Source: Myxococcaceae bacterium
Lineage (GTDB): Bacteria; Myxococcota; Myxococcia; Myxococcales; Myxococcaceae
Assembly (NCBI GenBank): GCA_025459425.1
Contig: JALOQF010000025.1
Span: 1-35,291 of the forward strand
Direction: 5' to 3'
Length of the DNA stretch: 35,291 nucleotides
The notes under the pieces are model-generated. The model was not told the DNA's origin, searched no databases, and saw nothing but the letters and a program-made list of their open reading frames with translations. The position numbers and the translations under genes are program-made. Positions 16,732 through 25,260 of this stretch are shown piece by piece. Each line of letters begins with the position of its first letter. The first letter of the stretch is position 1.

Positions 16732-17472
16732 ATGAGACTGCTCTCCGTCGTCGCTGCGCTCGCCGTGGTGTCGTGCAGTGGGCAGGCGCCCTGTGGGCCG
16801 TCGACGTGCGCGACGGGGTGCTGTGACGCGGCCGGGGTGTGTCGGGCCTCGCCAGACTCGAGCGCGTGTGGCCGCGGCGGCGCCGTCTGTTCGGCATGTG
16901 GTGCAGGCCAGACGTGCTTCGCGGGCGCGTGCTCGAGCCTCGGCCCCGGAGGCTCGTCGGGCGGCGGAAGCAGCGGCGCGGGTGGAGGCACCTCGAGCGT
17001 TGGCGGCGGAAGCTCAGGGGTGGGTGGTGGTTCCTCGGGCGTCGGCGGGGGCTCGTCAGGCGTCGGCGGGGGCTCGGGTCAGGTCGACTGCACGCGCCCG
17101 GCGCCGCAGGTGCCGACGGGTGGCTGCACGCTGAGCCTCGTCGCGCCGGCGAACTGTTCGACGGTGTCGTTCAACAATGGCTTCTTCGAGCTGTCGTGGA
17201 CGACGAGCACGACCTTCTGCGAGGGCCCGCATCGGCTTTACGTCGCTGGCAGCCCCGTCTCGACGTGGACCGAAGGCGACGGCAACGTGCTCGAGTTCGA
17301 GCTCTCGTCGGGCACCTACGAGAACTACGCGATGACCCGGAACATCGGGGGCTACTACCTCATCACGCAGCCCGAGTTGGCCCAGCTGCGCGCGGTCAAC
17401 GGGCAGTACTACTTCCGAGTCGGCAGCGCCTTCGGCTCGGTCAGCGAGACGGGCACCTTCATCGTCCGCTGA
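16732..17472 (+). CDS. Gly-rich-linker lipoprotein, unknown function
   Basis: A 246-residue secreted protein. The signal peptide MRLLSVVAALAVVSC ends in a lipobox (VVS-C15). A Cys-rich patch with eleven cysteines follows (~20-65), then a low-complexity Gly/Ser linker (~67-118) built from a seven-residue unit (SSGVGGG). The C-terminal ~120 residues look like an all-beta, immunoglobulin-like fold with four Cys (CTLSLVAPANCS, FFELSWTTSTTFC). The Cys patch plus linker plus beta domain is a common layout for myxobacterial cell-surface lipoproteins; the ligand is unknown. It starts 71 bases from the divergent aceK ATG and ends five bases before the convergent MDR gene. An in-frame ATG at 16696 would displace the signal peptide and is not favoured. 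Confidence 0.75.
   Translation: MRLLSVVAALAVVSCSGQAPCGPSTCATGCCDAAGVCRASPDSSACGRGGAVCSACGAGQTCFAGACSSLGPGGSSGGGSSGAGGGTSSVGGGSSGVGGGSSGVGGGSSGVGGGSGQVDCTRPAPQVPTGGCTLSLVAPANCSTVSFNNGFFELSWTTSTTFCEGPHRLYVAGSPVSTWTEGDGNVLEFELSSGTYENYAMTRNIGGYYLITQPELAQLRAVNGQYYFRVGSAFGSVSETGTFIVR
17020..17078 (+). repeat. 21-base tandem repeat in the lipoprotein linker
   Basis: The 15 bases GTCGGCGGGGGCTCG occur at 17041-17055 and again at 17062-17076, a 21-base period (seven codons); a degenerate copy precedes them. The repeat encodes the Gly/Ser linker and could change length by slippage. Confidence 0.6.
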
Positions 17473-17477
17473 GCGCA

Positions 17478-18419
17478 TCAACTCCAGTCGATGACGATCT
17501 TGCCCGCGGCGCGCCCGCTGCGGCTCCGGGCCCACGCGTCAGCGAGTCGCTCCGGTGGGTACGTGCTGTCGATGACGACCTCGAGCCGGCGCTGCGTGAC
17601 GAACGCGTCGAGCACGGCGAGGTCCTTCGCGTTCGGCTTCATCAACACCGGAGCCACCGTTCGCCCGGAGAAGACGTTGAGCGCCTGGCGGAGGAACACG
17701 GCGGGCCCGGGAACGCACGAGGCGTAACGGCCGCGGGGTGAGAGGCGGGGCAGGTGCTGGGAGGGAGAGCCGCCCACCGCATCGAGCACGACGTCGAAGG
17801 GGGCCACGTCACGCCATGGGTCAGGCTTCGTGTAGTCGACGACCGCGTCGGCACCCAGGCGTCGCACGAGGTCCACGTTCTTCGCGCTGCACACGCCGGT
17901 GACGTGCGCGCTGGCTGCCTTTGCCAGCTGGACGGCGACGTGGCCGACGCCGCCTGACGCGCCGATGACGAGCACGCGCTCCGTGGCGCCCTCGAGCGGC
18001 AGCTTGCAGCCGTCGCGCAGGCCCTGGAGCGCCGTCAGGCCGACGAGCGGAAGACCTGCCGCCTGGGCGAAGTCCATGCCCTCGGGCATCGCGCACACGA
18101 CGTCGAGGCCTGCGCAGACGAGCTCGGCGTTCGCGCCGCCCGCCTGCCCGGACAGCCGTGTGTGCACGCGCTGGCCCACCGAGAACTCCGTGACGCCCGG
18201 GCCCAGCGCCGCGACTTCACCGGCGAGGTCGTACCCGGGCACGAAGGGGAAGCGCGCCGTGAGAATCGGGCGGTACGTGCCGTCGACTTGTTTCCAGTCG
18301 ATGGGGTTCACGCTGGTGGCACGCACGCGCACCAGGACCTCGCGTGGCCCTGGTGTCGGCGCCGGCCGCTCGACGAGCTGGGGGGCGCCTCCGTACTCGT
18401 GAAAGACGATGGCGCGCAT
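17478..18419 (-). CDS. Zinc-independent MDR-family NAD(P)H:quinone oxidoreductase-like enzyme
   Basis: A 313-residue member of the medium-chain dehydrogenase/reductase superfamily. The GroES-like N-terminal domain (1-~125) has PREVLVRVRATSVNPIDWK and the FPFVPGYDLAGEV motif. The Rossmann domain follows with VLVIGASGGVGHVAVQLAK (~147-166). The Cys/His ligands of zinc alcohol dehydrogenases are absent, so it belongs with quinone-reductase-type, NADPH-using enzymes; the substrate is unknown. The ATG at 18419 lies nine bases after the stop of the scramblase-related gene in the same direction, so it may be the last gene of the 21943-17478 run. Codon use is ordinary. Confidence 0.92.
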   Translation of the reverse strand: MRAIVFHEYGGAPQLVERPAPTPGPREVLVRVRATSVNPIDWKQVDGTYRPILTARFPFVPGYDLAGEVAALGPGVTEFSVGQRVHTRLSGQAGGANAELVCAGLDVVCAMPEGMDFAQAAGLPLVGLTALQGLRDGCKLPLEGATERVLVIGASGGVGHVAVQLAKAASAHVTGVCSAKNVDLVRRLGADAVVDYTKPDPWRDVAPFDVVLDAVGGSPSQHLPRLSPRGRYASCVPGPAVFLRQALNVFSGRTVAPVLMKPNAKDLAVLDAFVTQRRLEVVIDSTYPPERLADAWARSRSGRAAGKIVIDWS

Positions 18420-18428
18420 CGAGGGCCG

Positions 18429-19046
18429 TCAGCTCTGCGCCTTGCGCTCGAAGTACTGCAGGTCGACGAAGACGGCCGCTGCGAGAATCAACATGCGCTG
18501 GTCGGCGGTGAGCGACGGGTCCTGGAATGCGACGCGGAAGTTGTCCTTGTCGGTGAACATCTCGCTCAGCACCCCGGCCCACTTCTTCTCGATGACGGCC
18601 ACCTGTTGCTCGCCGCGGAAGAAGGGAAACGTCCACAGCTTGAAGAGCCCGGACTTCATCTCGAGAATCACGTTGCCGTTTCCGTCGACGACGTCGAAGC
18701 GCTTGGTGAAGAACGCGAAGCGCTGCTGGAGCGCGCCGATGGGCCGGCCGTTCGCCGACACCTCGAGGCGCTGGAAGAAGAAGCGGAACGGGTGGTGCGC
18801 GCGGAAGGCCTCGGTGCGGCTGGTGTCGAAGAAGGCGATGTCGAAGCTGCGCCAGTGACCGAGGAAGTACAGCGCCAGCATGCCGAGCAGGCCCGAGCGT
18901 TGTTCGGCGGCGTAGAAAACCTCCTGCCGGTCGGGTGTGCTGATGGCGTACTTGTTGCGGGTCTCGAAGCCGAAGAACTCGGCGAGCTCGCGCTTCTGGC
19001 GGACGTAGAGCTCGGGCTCGGACAGTCGGGAGAGGGCGGTCGTCAT
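18429..19046 (-). CDS. Phospholipid-scramblase-related (LURP-one-like) protein
   Basis: A 205-residue protein with the Tubby-like beta-barrel pattern of the scramblase/LOR families: FDIAFFDTSR, HPFRFFFQRLEV, QRFAFFTKRFDVVD, KKWAGVLSEMFTDKDNF, and a hydrophobic C-terminal helix (LILAAAVFVDLQYFE) that is buried in the barrel in structures of this superfamily. Bacterial members are of unproven role; lipid or nucleic-acid binding has been suggested for the fold. The ATG at 19046 is chosen over a GTG at 19064. It lies 24 bases downstream of the DUF2259 gene and 9 bases upstream of the MDR gene, all in one direction. Confidence 0.85.
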   Translation of the reverse strand: MTTALSRLSEPELYVRQKRELAEFFGFETRNKYAISTPDRQEVFYAAEQRSGLLGMLALYFLGHWRSFDIAFFDTSRTEAFRAHHPFRFFFQRLEVSANGRPIGALQQRFAFFTKRFDVVDGNGNVILEMKSGLFKLWTFPFFRGEQQVAVIEKKWAGVLSEMFTDKDNFRVAFQDPSLTADQRMLILAAAVFVDLQYFERKAQS

Positions 19047-19070
19047 GGCGAAGGAGCATGCCACGCCCGT

Positions 19071-19817
19071 TCAGCGCGGCACGCCTCCATCCACCGGTGC
19101 CGGCAACGTTCCCGACACGGCCATGAAGCGCACGTTGGGGCCCTCGAAGCCGGGCTGCTTCGTCGCGAGCAGGACGACGAGCCTGTCTTCGAGCGGCGTC
19201 AACACGACGTCGACGATGCGGTACCACGAGGCGCAGCCCCGGCTCGTCGGCAGCTCGGCGTCCCGCTGGAGCACCTTCCCGTCGATGGTCAGCGTCAGCA
19301 ATTCGGGGCCAGGCTCGAGGTCCTGACAGCGGCCCGCCGTGGTGACGGGCCGGCGCTCGGCCAGTACGGTGAAGCGGGGTGACCCGGCGCAGAAGAAGCA
19401 CCGGTGCACCGAGAACGTCGCCGTGTCGTCCGGAACGCCGACGTCATGGAGCGGGTGGTGAATGACGTGCTCTCCGCGCACGGGCCTGTCGAGGCCCAGG
19501 GTCCGCAACGTGCGGGCGCTCCGGCGGCGAACCTCGGCGCAGGCCCGCTCAGGCGTCGCGCCCGCGACCTCGAGGCGAACGAACACCGGCGCGGCTGCCC
19601 ACCGGTTCGTCGCGACCTCGACGGTGACGAGCTCGCACCAGGCGAAGCCCGAGCCGTCTTCCGTACCGAACTGGAGGAAGCCGAAAGTCCTCGCGTCGCG
19701 GGAGAAGCCGAGCAGCTCTCGGGTGGCGGAGTCTCCAGCGAACGTCAGTGACGCAGCCACGCAGGTGGCGAACAGGAGCGCGCGGTTGACGAGCTTCGGA
19801 ATGGTGTGGGCCGTCAT
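19071..19817 (-). CDS. DUF2259 predicted secreted protein
   Basis: A 248-residue protein with a signal peptide (hydrophobic core ~12-25, likely cleavage near SLTFA-GD). The mature start (GDSATRELLGFSRDARTFGF, then QFGTEDGSGFAWCELVTV) is the hallmark of DUF2259, a family of predicted periplasmic proteins with no known function. A second half carries paired cysteines (HRCFFCAGS; RCQDL; RGCASW), so disulphides are likely. The ATG overlaps the stop of the molybdopterin oxidoreductase gene by four bases (ATGA), which implies co-translation, although one product is exported and the other appears cytoplasmic. A WD-like or beta-propeller fragment is an alternative reading of the C-terminal part. Confidence 0.82.
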   Translation of the reverse strand: MTAHTIPKLVNRALLFATCVAASLTFAGDSATRELLGFSRDARTFGFLQFGTEDGSGFAWCELVTVEVATNRWAAAPVFVRLEVAGATPERACAEVRRRSARTLRTLGLDRPVRGEHVIHHPLHDVGVPDDTATFSVHRCFFCAGSPRFTVLAERRPVTTAGRCQDLEPGPELLTLTIDGKVLQRDAELPTSRGCASWYRIVDVVLTPLEDRLVVLLATKQPGFEGPNVRFMAVSGTLPAPVDGGVPR

Positions 19818-21943
19818 GCCGAAGTCACCGAGACGGGTACGCCGCTCAACGCCGCGTTGCCCGAGAGCGTGTCGACGCGCAGTTCGTCGCTCACGTCGTT
19901 CACGCTCGCGCCCGCGTGCTTCGTTGCGACCGTCAGCTGCACGCCCTCGCGCCCATGCCCGTACCCATGCGGCAGGCTCACCACGCCAGGCATCACCGAC
20001 TCGCTCACCTCGAGCGGGACCGTCACCGCGCCGGCGCGAGACGACACGGTCACCGCTGCTCCGCTCGACAGGCCCCGCGCGGTCGCGTCACTCGGATGCA
20101 TGAGCAGCGTGCAGCGCGGCTTGCCCGACACCAGCTTCTCCGCGTTGTGGAGCCACGAGTTGTTGTCGCGGGTGTGCCGGCGGTTGATGAGGACGAGCTC
20201 GGGTCGCGGCGCCGACAGCAGGGCCTCGAGGCGCGCGACGTCGGCCACCAGCTTCGGGGGCGCGAGCTCGATGCGACGGTCCTTCGTCTGGAGCGCCCGG
20301 GGGAACGCGGGCTGGAGCGGGCCGAGGTCGAGCCCATGCTCCGCGGCCGCGACCTTCTTCAGGGTGAGGCCTGACAGGCCACCGCGCCTTCCGAGCCGCA
20401 AGCCCAGGTCGAGGAGGCCTCTGGGGCCGAGGCGCTCCATCGCGCGCCACTTGAGCGAGGCTGAGAGCCCGGCGCCCCGCAACGCCTCGAGCCGTCGCCC
20501 CAGCCCGAGCAGAATCTGCCAGTCGTGTCGCGCGTCCGGGCCGGGGTCGAACAACGCGTCGGCGTGGCGCACGACGTCGCGCACCGCCAGCATCGGGAAC
20601 ACCACGTCGAAGTGCAGGCGCTCGAGCGGCGACGGCGGCGGGAGGATGAGGTGCGCGTGCCGCGTCGTCTCGTTGAGGTACGGGTCGATGGAGATCATCA
20701 CCTCGAGCCCGGCGAGCGCGCGGTCGAGCTGCGCTCCATTCGGCGTCGACAGCACGGGGTTGCCGGCCAGCGTCACGAGCGCGCGCAGTCGCCCCGGCCC
20801 GTCGGTGAGCATCTCTTCGGCCATCGCGGCGACGGGCAGCTCGCCGCCGACCTCGGGCAGCCCGCGGACGCGTGTCGTCCTCCGGCCGTGACTCCCGGGC
20901 CCCGGCGCCAGCGGCCTCGGCAGCCAGCGCGGGTCGAACGCCGGCATGGGGAACATCGCTCCGCCCGGCACGTCGAGGTGGCCGGTGACGATGTTGAGCG
21001 CGTTGATGAGCCACGCACACAGCGCGCCGAAGGGCTGCACCGAGGTGCCCATGCGGCCATAGACGACGGCCCGCGGCGTCGAGACGAGCTGCTGCGCCAG
21101 CCGGCGCGTCACGTCGGCGCCGATGCCGGTGGTGGCGGCGACGTGCTCCGGCGAGAACGTGCGCGCGAGCCGCTCGAGCTCGTCGAGGCCACGCAGCGAG
21201 GCCTCGAGCACATGGGGGCGTCGTGGGGCTGCCAGCACCTCGTGGAGCAGGGCGAACAACCACAGCGCGTCGGTGCCCGGCTGGATGAAGTGGTGCTCGT
21301 CGGCGCGCTCGGCCGTCTCGGTGCGTCGCGGGTCAACGACGACGAGGCGTCCCCCGCGCGCCTTCAGCGCCTCGAGGCGGTGCTTCATGCCTGGCGCCGT
21401 CATCAGGCTGCCGTTCGACGCGAGCGGGTTCGCGCCCAGCACGAGGAAGAAGTCGGTGCGGTCGACGTCGGGCACCGGGAGCAGCAGCTGGTGCCCGAAC
21501 ATCCAGTGCGCCACCAGCATGTGCGGCAGCTGGTCGACCGAGGTGGCCGAGAAGCGGCTCTTCGTGCCGAGCGCCCGCAGGAAGGTCGGCCCGAAGAGAA
21601 TGGCGCCCGTGTTGTGCGTCGTCGGGTTGCCCAGGTACGTGGCCACCGCGTCACGCCCGTGCGCGCGCTGCACCGCATGGAGCCGCCGCGCGGCCTCGTC
21701 GAGTGCTTCGTCCCAGCCGATGGCGCGCCAGGTGGTGCCCTCTCGCCGCATCGGCGTGCGCAGCCGGTCGGGGTCTTCGTGCAGGTCCTTCAGCGCCGTC
21801 GCCTTCGGGCACAGGTAGCCGCGGCTGAACGGGTCGTCGTCGTCTCCCCGAAGCGAGGTGACCGTCTTGCCGTCGGTCTCGATGCGCAGGCCACACATCG
21901 CCTCGCAGAGGGTGCAGGGCCTGAAGTGCACGCGCGTCGTCAT
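19814..21943 (-). CDS. Cytoplasmic molybdopterin-dependent oxidoreductase, 4Fe-4S
   Basis: A 709-residue protein of the DMSO-reductase superfamily. The N-terminal 4Fe-4S motif is C10-x2-C13-x3-C17-x27-C45. Molybdopterin-binding segments follow (LVLGANPLASNGSLMTAPGM; VVDPRRTETAERADEHHF; QPGTDALWLFALLHEV) and a C-terminal cofactor-binding domain (ELVLINRRHTRDNNSW; VSLPHGYGHG). It has no Tat signal, so it should act in the cytoplasm. The subfamily looks like the one common in actinobacteria, of unknown substrate. The region where formate dehydrogenase and periplasmic nitrate reductase carry SeCys or Cys reads ATSVDQLPHM, so the usual Mo ligand is not evident. The ATG at 21943 places the Fe-S motif at the very N-terminus and is preceded by TACGCT; an upstream ATG at 22000 adds an unlikely Gly/Arg leader. 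Confidence 0.9.
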   Translation of the reverse strand: MTTRVHFRPCTLCEAMCGLRIETDGKTVTSLRGDDDDPFSRGYLCPKATALKDLHEDPDRLRTPMRREGTTWRAIGWDEALDEAARRLHAVQRAHGRDAVATYLGNPTTHNTGAILFGPTFLRALGTKSRFSATSVDQLPHMLVAHWMFGHQLLLPVPDVDRTDFFLVLGANPLASNGSLMTAPGMKHRLEALKARGGRLVVVDPRRTETAERADEHHFIQPGTDALWLFALLHEVLAAPRRPHVLEASLRGLDELERLARTFSPEHVAATTGIGADVTRRLAQQLVSTPRAVVYGRMGTSVQPFGALCAWLINALNIVTGHLDVPGGAMFPMPAFDPRWLPRPLAPGPGSHGRRTTRVRGLPEVGGELPVAAMAEEMLTDGPGRLRALVTLAGNPVLSTPNGAQLDRALAGLEVMISIDPYLNETTRHAHLILPPPSPLERLHFDVVFPMLAVRDVVRHADALFDPGPDARHDWQILLGLGRRLEALRGAGLSASLKWRAMERLGPRGLLDLGLRLGRRGGLSGLTLKKVAAAEHGLDLGPLQPAFPRALQTKDRRIELAPPKLVADVARLEALLSAPRPELVLINRRHTRDNNSWLHNAEKLVSGKPRCTLLMHPSDATARGLSSGAAVTVSSRAGAVTVPLEVSESVMPGVVSLPHGYGHGREGVQLTVATKHAGASVNDVSDELRVDTLSGNAALSGVPVSVTSA

Positions 21944-21952
21944 GGTCCCGCC

Positions 21953-21958
21953 AGCGTA
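21953..21958 (-). promoter_or_regulatory. Candidate -10 box (TACGCT) of the oxidoreductase run
   Basis: The minus strand reads GCGCTACGCT, nine bases, then the ATG at 21943. The same ten bases precede the small membrane protein at 4805. No -35 is visible. This would give a leaderless or nearly leaderless message for the oxidoreductase run. Confidence 0.3.
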
Positions 21959-22034
21959 GCGCCACCGTGGGGAGCCCGCGCCCCCGGCACCGGAGCGCAC
22001 GCCGCCGTGCTCCGCCTCGAGGGCCCGGCGGCCG

Positions 22035-23249
22035 TCATTCGAAGCGCAGCGCGGCCAGCGGGTTGAGGTGCGCGGCCTTCCTCGCGGGGAAGACGCCGAA
22101 CACCACGCCGACGAGCACCGACACGCCGAACGCGACCGGCACGGCGCCCGCGGGCACGATGAAGGGTACGTGAATCAGCCGCGCCAGGCCGAGCGCCGCC
22201 GTGACGCCGACGCCGATGCCCACCACGCCCCCGAGCGCCGACAGCACGACGGCCTCGACGAGGAACTGGCTCAGAATGTCGCTGCTGCGCGCTCCGACGG
22301 CGAGCCGAATGCCGATCTCACGGGTCCGCTCCGTCACCGACACCAGCATGATGTTCATGATGCCGATGCCGCCCACGAGCAGCGAGATGGCCGCCACGCC
22401 CAGCAGGAAGGTCGTGAGAATGCCCGTCACCTGGTCGAGCACCGCCTGCACCTCGCGTGGGTCTCTCACCGCGAAGTCGTCGTCGTCACCGGTGAGGATT
22501 CGGCGGCGCTGCCGGAGCACGGTGGTCAGCTGCGTCCTCGCGTCGTCGATCCGGTCCTGGCTGCGCGCCGCGGCCATGATCAACCCGATGCGGTCGGTGC
22601 CCGCGATGCGGCGCGACCAGGTGCTGAAGGGCATGAAGATGACGTCGTCCTGGTCCATGCCGAAGGCCGACGCGCCCTTCGTCTCGAGAATGCCCACCAC
22701 CCGGCAGGTGACGTCGTGAATGCGCAGCTCTCCACCGAGCGCGGCCCCGCCGGGGAAGAGCGCCGTCTCGACGGTGTGGCCCACGAGGCAGACCTGCGCG
22801 GCCTGGCGCTCGTCGTCCGCGGTGAGCGCGCGGCCCGTCACGACGCTCCAGGCGCGAATGTCGAGGTAGTCGGGCCAGACGCCCGTGACGACGGTGCTCC
22901 GGTTGAGCCCGCCGACCACCGTTCGGAGCGGCCGCTGCGACGCCGGCGACACCATGGACACGTCGCGCGCCCCACGCCGAATCGCCTCGAGGTCGCCCAC
23001 GGTGAAGAGCGCGGCCCCGGCCGAACCACCACCCATGCGCTGGCTCGGCGAACCGGGCACCACCATCAACATGTTGCTGCCCATGCCCGAGATGGTGGCG
23101 CCGATGTAGGCGGTCGCGCCCTGCCCGAGCGACTCCATCATGAGCACCGCGCCGACGCCGATGACGACGCCCAGCATGGTGAGCGCCGACCGCATGCGGT
23201 TGCGCAGGAGCGCGGACAGGGCGAGCGACGTGGTGGCCCTGGCGTTCAT
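22035..23249 (-). CDS. MacB-type ABC transporter permease (FtsX family)
   Basis: A 404-residue permease. One N-terminal membrane segment (~22-42, ALTMLGVVIGVGAVLMMESLG) is followed by a large periplasmic MacB_PCD domain (~45-270) and three C-terminal segments (~280-305, 330-355, 365-390) with the FtsX motif RTREIGIRLAVGARSSDIL and the ending ARKAAHLNPLAALRFE. In E. coli MacB the ATPase and the permease are one chain; here they are separate. Its ATG overlaps the ATPase stop by four bases. It works with the adjacent HlyD-family adaptor and presumably a TolC-like channel encoded elsewhere. Substrates of such pumps include macrolides, peptides and siderophores; none is indicated here. Confidence 0.95.
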   Translation of the reverse strand: MNARATTSLALSALLRNRMRSALTMLGVVIGVGAVLMMESLGQGATAYIGATISGMGSNMLMVVPGSPSQRMGGGSAGAALFTVGDLEAIRRGARDVSMVSPASQRPLRTVVGGLNRSTVVTGVWPDYLDIRAWSVVTGRALTADDERQAAQVCLVGHTVETALFPGGAALGGELRIHDVTCRVVGILETKGASAFGMDQDDVIFMPFSTWSRRIAGTDRIGLIMAAARSQDRIDDARTQLTTVLRQRRRILTGDDDDFAVRDPREVQAVLDQVTGILTTFLLGVAAISLLVGGIGIMNIMLVSVTERTREIGIRLAVGARSSDILSQFLVEAVVLSALGGVVGIGVGVTAALGLARLIHVPFIVPAGAVPVAFGVSVLVGVVFGVFPARKAAHLNPLAALRFE

Positions 23250-23959
23250 GCGCTCACGGGGGTGTCCGACGCGATGCGCCCGTCACGAAAGACGACGCGG
23301 CGCTTCGCCCAGCTCGCGCACGTGAGGTCGTGCGTCACCATGATGACGGTGATGCCGCGCGTGAGGTGGAGGCTCGAGAGGAGCTGCATGATCTCGTCGC
23401 CGGTCTTCGAGTCGAGGTTGCCGGTCGGCTCGTCGGCGAGAATCACCTCGGGGTCGTTGACCAGCGCCCGCGCGATGGCGATGCGCTGCTGTTGGCCACC
23501 CGAGAGCTGGTTGGGCCGGGCGTCTTCGCGGCCCGCCAGGCCCACCGACGAGAGGGCCGCGTACGCCCGCGCCTCGCGCTCGAGCGCTCCGACGCCCGCG
23601 TAGATGAGGGGGAGCGAGACGTTGTCGAGGGCGCTGGTGCGCGCGAGCAGGTTGTAGCTCTGGAAGATGAAGCCGAACTTCGCGTTGCGCAGCGCCGCCA
23701 GCACGTCGCCCGACAGCGACTGCACCGGGTGCCCTTCGATGAAGTACGCCCCGGCGGTGGGCAGGTCGAGGCAACCGAGAATGCTGAGCGCCGTCGACTT
23801 GCCAGAGCCCGACGCGCCGGTGATGGCGACGAACTCCGAGGGCGCGATGGCCAGGTCGACGCCGTCGAGCGCGCGGACGATGGCGTCACCCTCGCCGTAG
23901 TGCCGGTGGACTCCGGTGAAGCGCAGCAGCGAGGCCTCAGCGGGGCCTGACGAGTCCAT
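23246..23959 (-). CDS. MacB/LolD-type ABC transporter ATPase
   Basis: A 237-residue ATPase. Walker A is GASGSGKST (48-56, K54), followed by the Q loop IFQSYNLL, the signature LSGGQQQR, Walker B VILADEPTGNLDS and the switch His in MVTHD. The QSYNLLARTSALDNVSLPL segment is characteristic of the MacB/LolD group. It shares ATGA with the permease downstream, and its start overlaps the adaptor's stop by 23 bases, so all three are one transcription unit. The ATG at 23959 is the only start that keeps the N-terminal strand LRFTGVHRHYGEG. Confidence 0.96.
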   Translation of the reverse strand: MDSSGPAEASLLRFTGVHRHYGEGDAIVRALDGVDLAIAPSEFVAITGASGSGKSTALSILGCLDLPTAGAYFIEGHPVQSLSGDVLAALRNAKFGFIFQSYNLLARTSALDNVSLPLIYAGVGALEREARAYAALSSVGLAGREDARPNQLSGGQQQRIAIARALVNDPEVILADEPTGNLDSKTGDEIMQLLSSLHLTRGITVIMVTHDLTCASWAKRRVVFRDGRIASDTPVSA

Positions 23960-25184
23960 AGGCCTTCTTTCCTTCTGGCGTGAGGTCGACCAGCACCTGC
24001 GTCCCCTCGTGCACGTCCGCCTCGGCGATGGCCGTCAGCTCACCGTCGGTCAGCCCGGGGTGCACCGGCCGCCGCTCGAGCGCCTCGGCCACGAGCACCC
24101 ACACGCCCGGCCCGGTCGTCGGCACCGAGTCTGGCGGCGTGAAGTGCAGCGCCGCGTTGGGCACACGCGCCGTGTCGTCCACCTGGCCGGTGCGCACCCG
24201 GGCGCTGGCGGTCATGCCGGGCTTGAGGGTCAAGTCGACGTTGTCGACCGCGATGACGGCGCCGTACGTCACCACGTCCTGAACGACGCGGGCGGCGTTG
24301 CGCACCGACACCACCGTGCCGGTGAACGTTCGGCCCGGGTAGGCGTTGACCGTGAAGGTGGCGGCCTGGCCCTCGTGCACGTCGCCGATGTCGGCTTCGT
24401 CGATGGCCGCGACGACCTCCATCGTCCGCAGGTCGGCGGCGACGGTGAAGAGCACCGGGGTCTGCAGCATCGAGGCGACCGTCTGGCCGGGGTCGACGTT
24501 TCTGGTGATGACGACGCCGTCGATGGGCGCCCGAATCACCGTGTGCGTCAGGTTGGTGCGCGCGAGGGAGGCCTGGGCGCGTTGCGCCGCGAGCGTGGCC
24601 TCGGCCGCACCGACGCGGGCCGTGGCGAGCACGACGGCGGTGACGGCGGCTTCGTGCTCCGTCTGGGTCTGCGCCCCCTGGGCGAAGAGGTCGTCGGCGC
24701 GCGCCTTGTTGCGCCTCGCCTGGGCCAGGTCGGCCGAGGCCTGGGCGAGCTGGGCCCGGCTCGCGGCTGCCAGGGCGGCCGACTGCGCGGCCTGCGCCTC
24801 GAGCGCTCCTTCGTCGAAGCGCGCCATCACCTGGCCCCGCGTGACGCGGTCGTTGAAGTCGACCTCGACCGTCGAGACCCGGCCGGAGATCTCGGCGCCG
24901 ACGGAGACGGTCGAGACGGCGTCGACGCGGCCGGTCGCCAGCACCTCGCGCACGACGGGGCCACGAGTCACCGCGGCGGTGCGGAAGCGCTCGACCATCG
25001 GCGTCGGCTTCGGTCGAGTGAACCACACGATGGCGCCGACGAGCAGCGCCGCGGCCGCGAGGACCGCGAGGGTGATGAGTCGTCGACGGGTGCGCTTGTG
25101 CCGCTCGCGCTCGATCAGCTCGGGCAGGGTGACCTGCCGGAGCGGAACGACCTTCGGAGTCACGAGCGGCGGCGCAGGCGTCAT
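23937..25184 (-). CDS. MacA/HlyD-family periplasmic adaptor subunit
   Basis: A 415-residue membrane-fusion protein. A single N-terminal membrane anchor (ITLAVLAAAALLVGAIVWF) is followed by a split lipoyl-type domain (VLATGRVDAVSTVSVGAEISGRVSTVEVDFNDRV, given in part; and APIDGVVITRNVDPGQTV), an Ala-rich alpha-hairpin coiled coil between them (~95-170), and a beta-barrel domain. It should link the permease to an outer-membrane channel. It is the first gene of the three-gene export operon. The start is uncertain: in-frame ATGs lie at 25184 and 25202 and a longer frame continues to 25280; none has a good Shine-Dalgarno sequence. The ATG at 25184 gives a short cytoplasmic tail as in other family members. 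Confidence 0.92.
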   Translation of the reverse strand: MTPAPPLVTPKVVPLRQVTLPELIERERHKRTRRRLITLAVLAAAALLVGAIVWFTRPKPTPMVERFRTAAVTRGPVVREVLATGRVDAVSTVSVGAEISGRVSTVEVDFNDRVTRGQVMARFDEGALEAQAAQSAALAAASRAQLAQASADLAQARRNKARADDLFAQGAQTQTEHEAAVTAVVLATARVGAAEATLAAQRAQASLARTNLTHTVIRAPIDGVVITRNVDPGQTVASMLQTPVLFTVAADLRTMEVVAAIDEADIGDVHEGQAATFTVNAYPGRTFTGTVVSVRNAARVVQDVVTYGAVIAVDNVDLTLKPGMTASARVRTGQVDDTARVPNAALHFTPPDSVPTTGPGVWVLVAEALERRPVHPGLTDGELTAIAEADVHEGTQVLVDLTPEGKKAYGLVRPR

Positions 25185-25260
25185 GCAGGGCCAGCGCTGC
25201 ATCAAGCGTGCGCCGGGTCCCCCCACGGCGAAGACGCTCGTGCCGCGGTGTCTCGACGGG

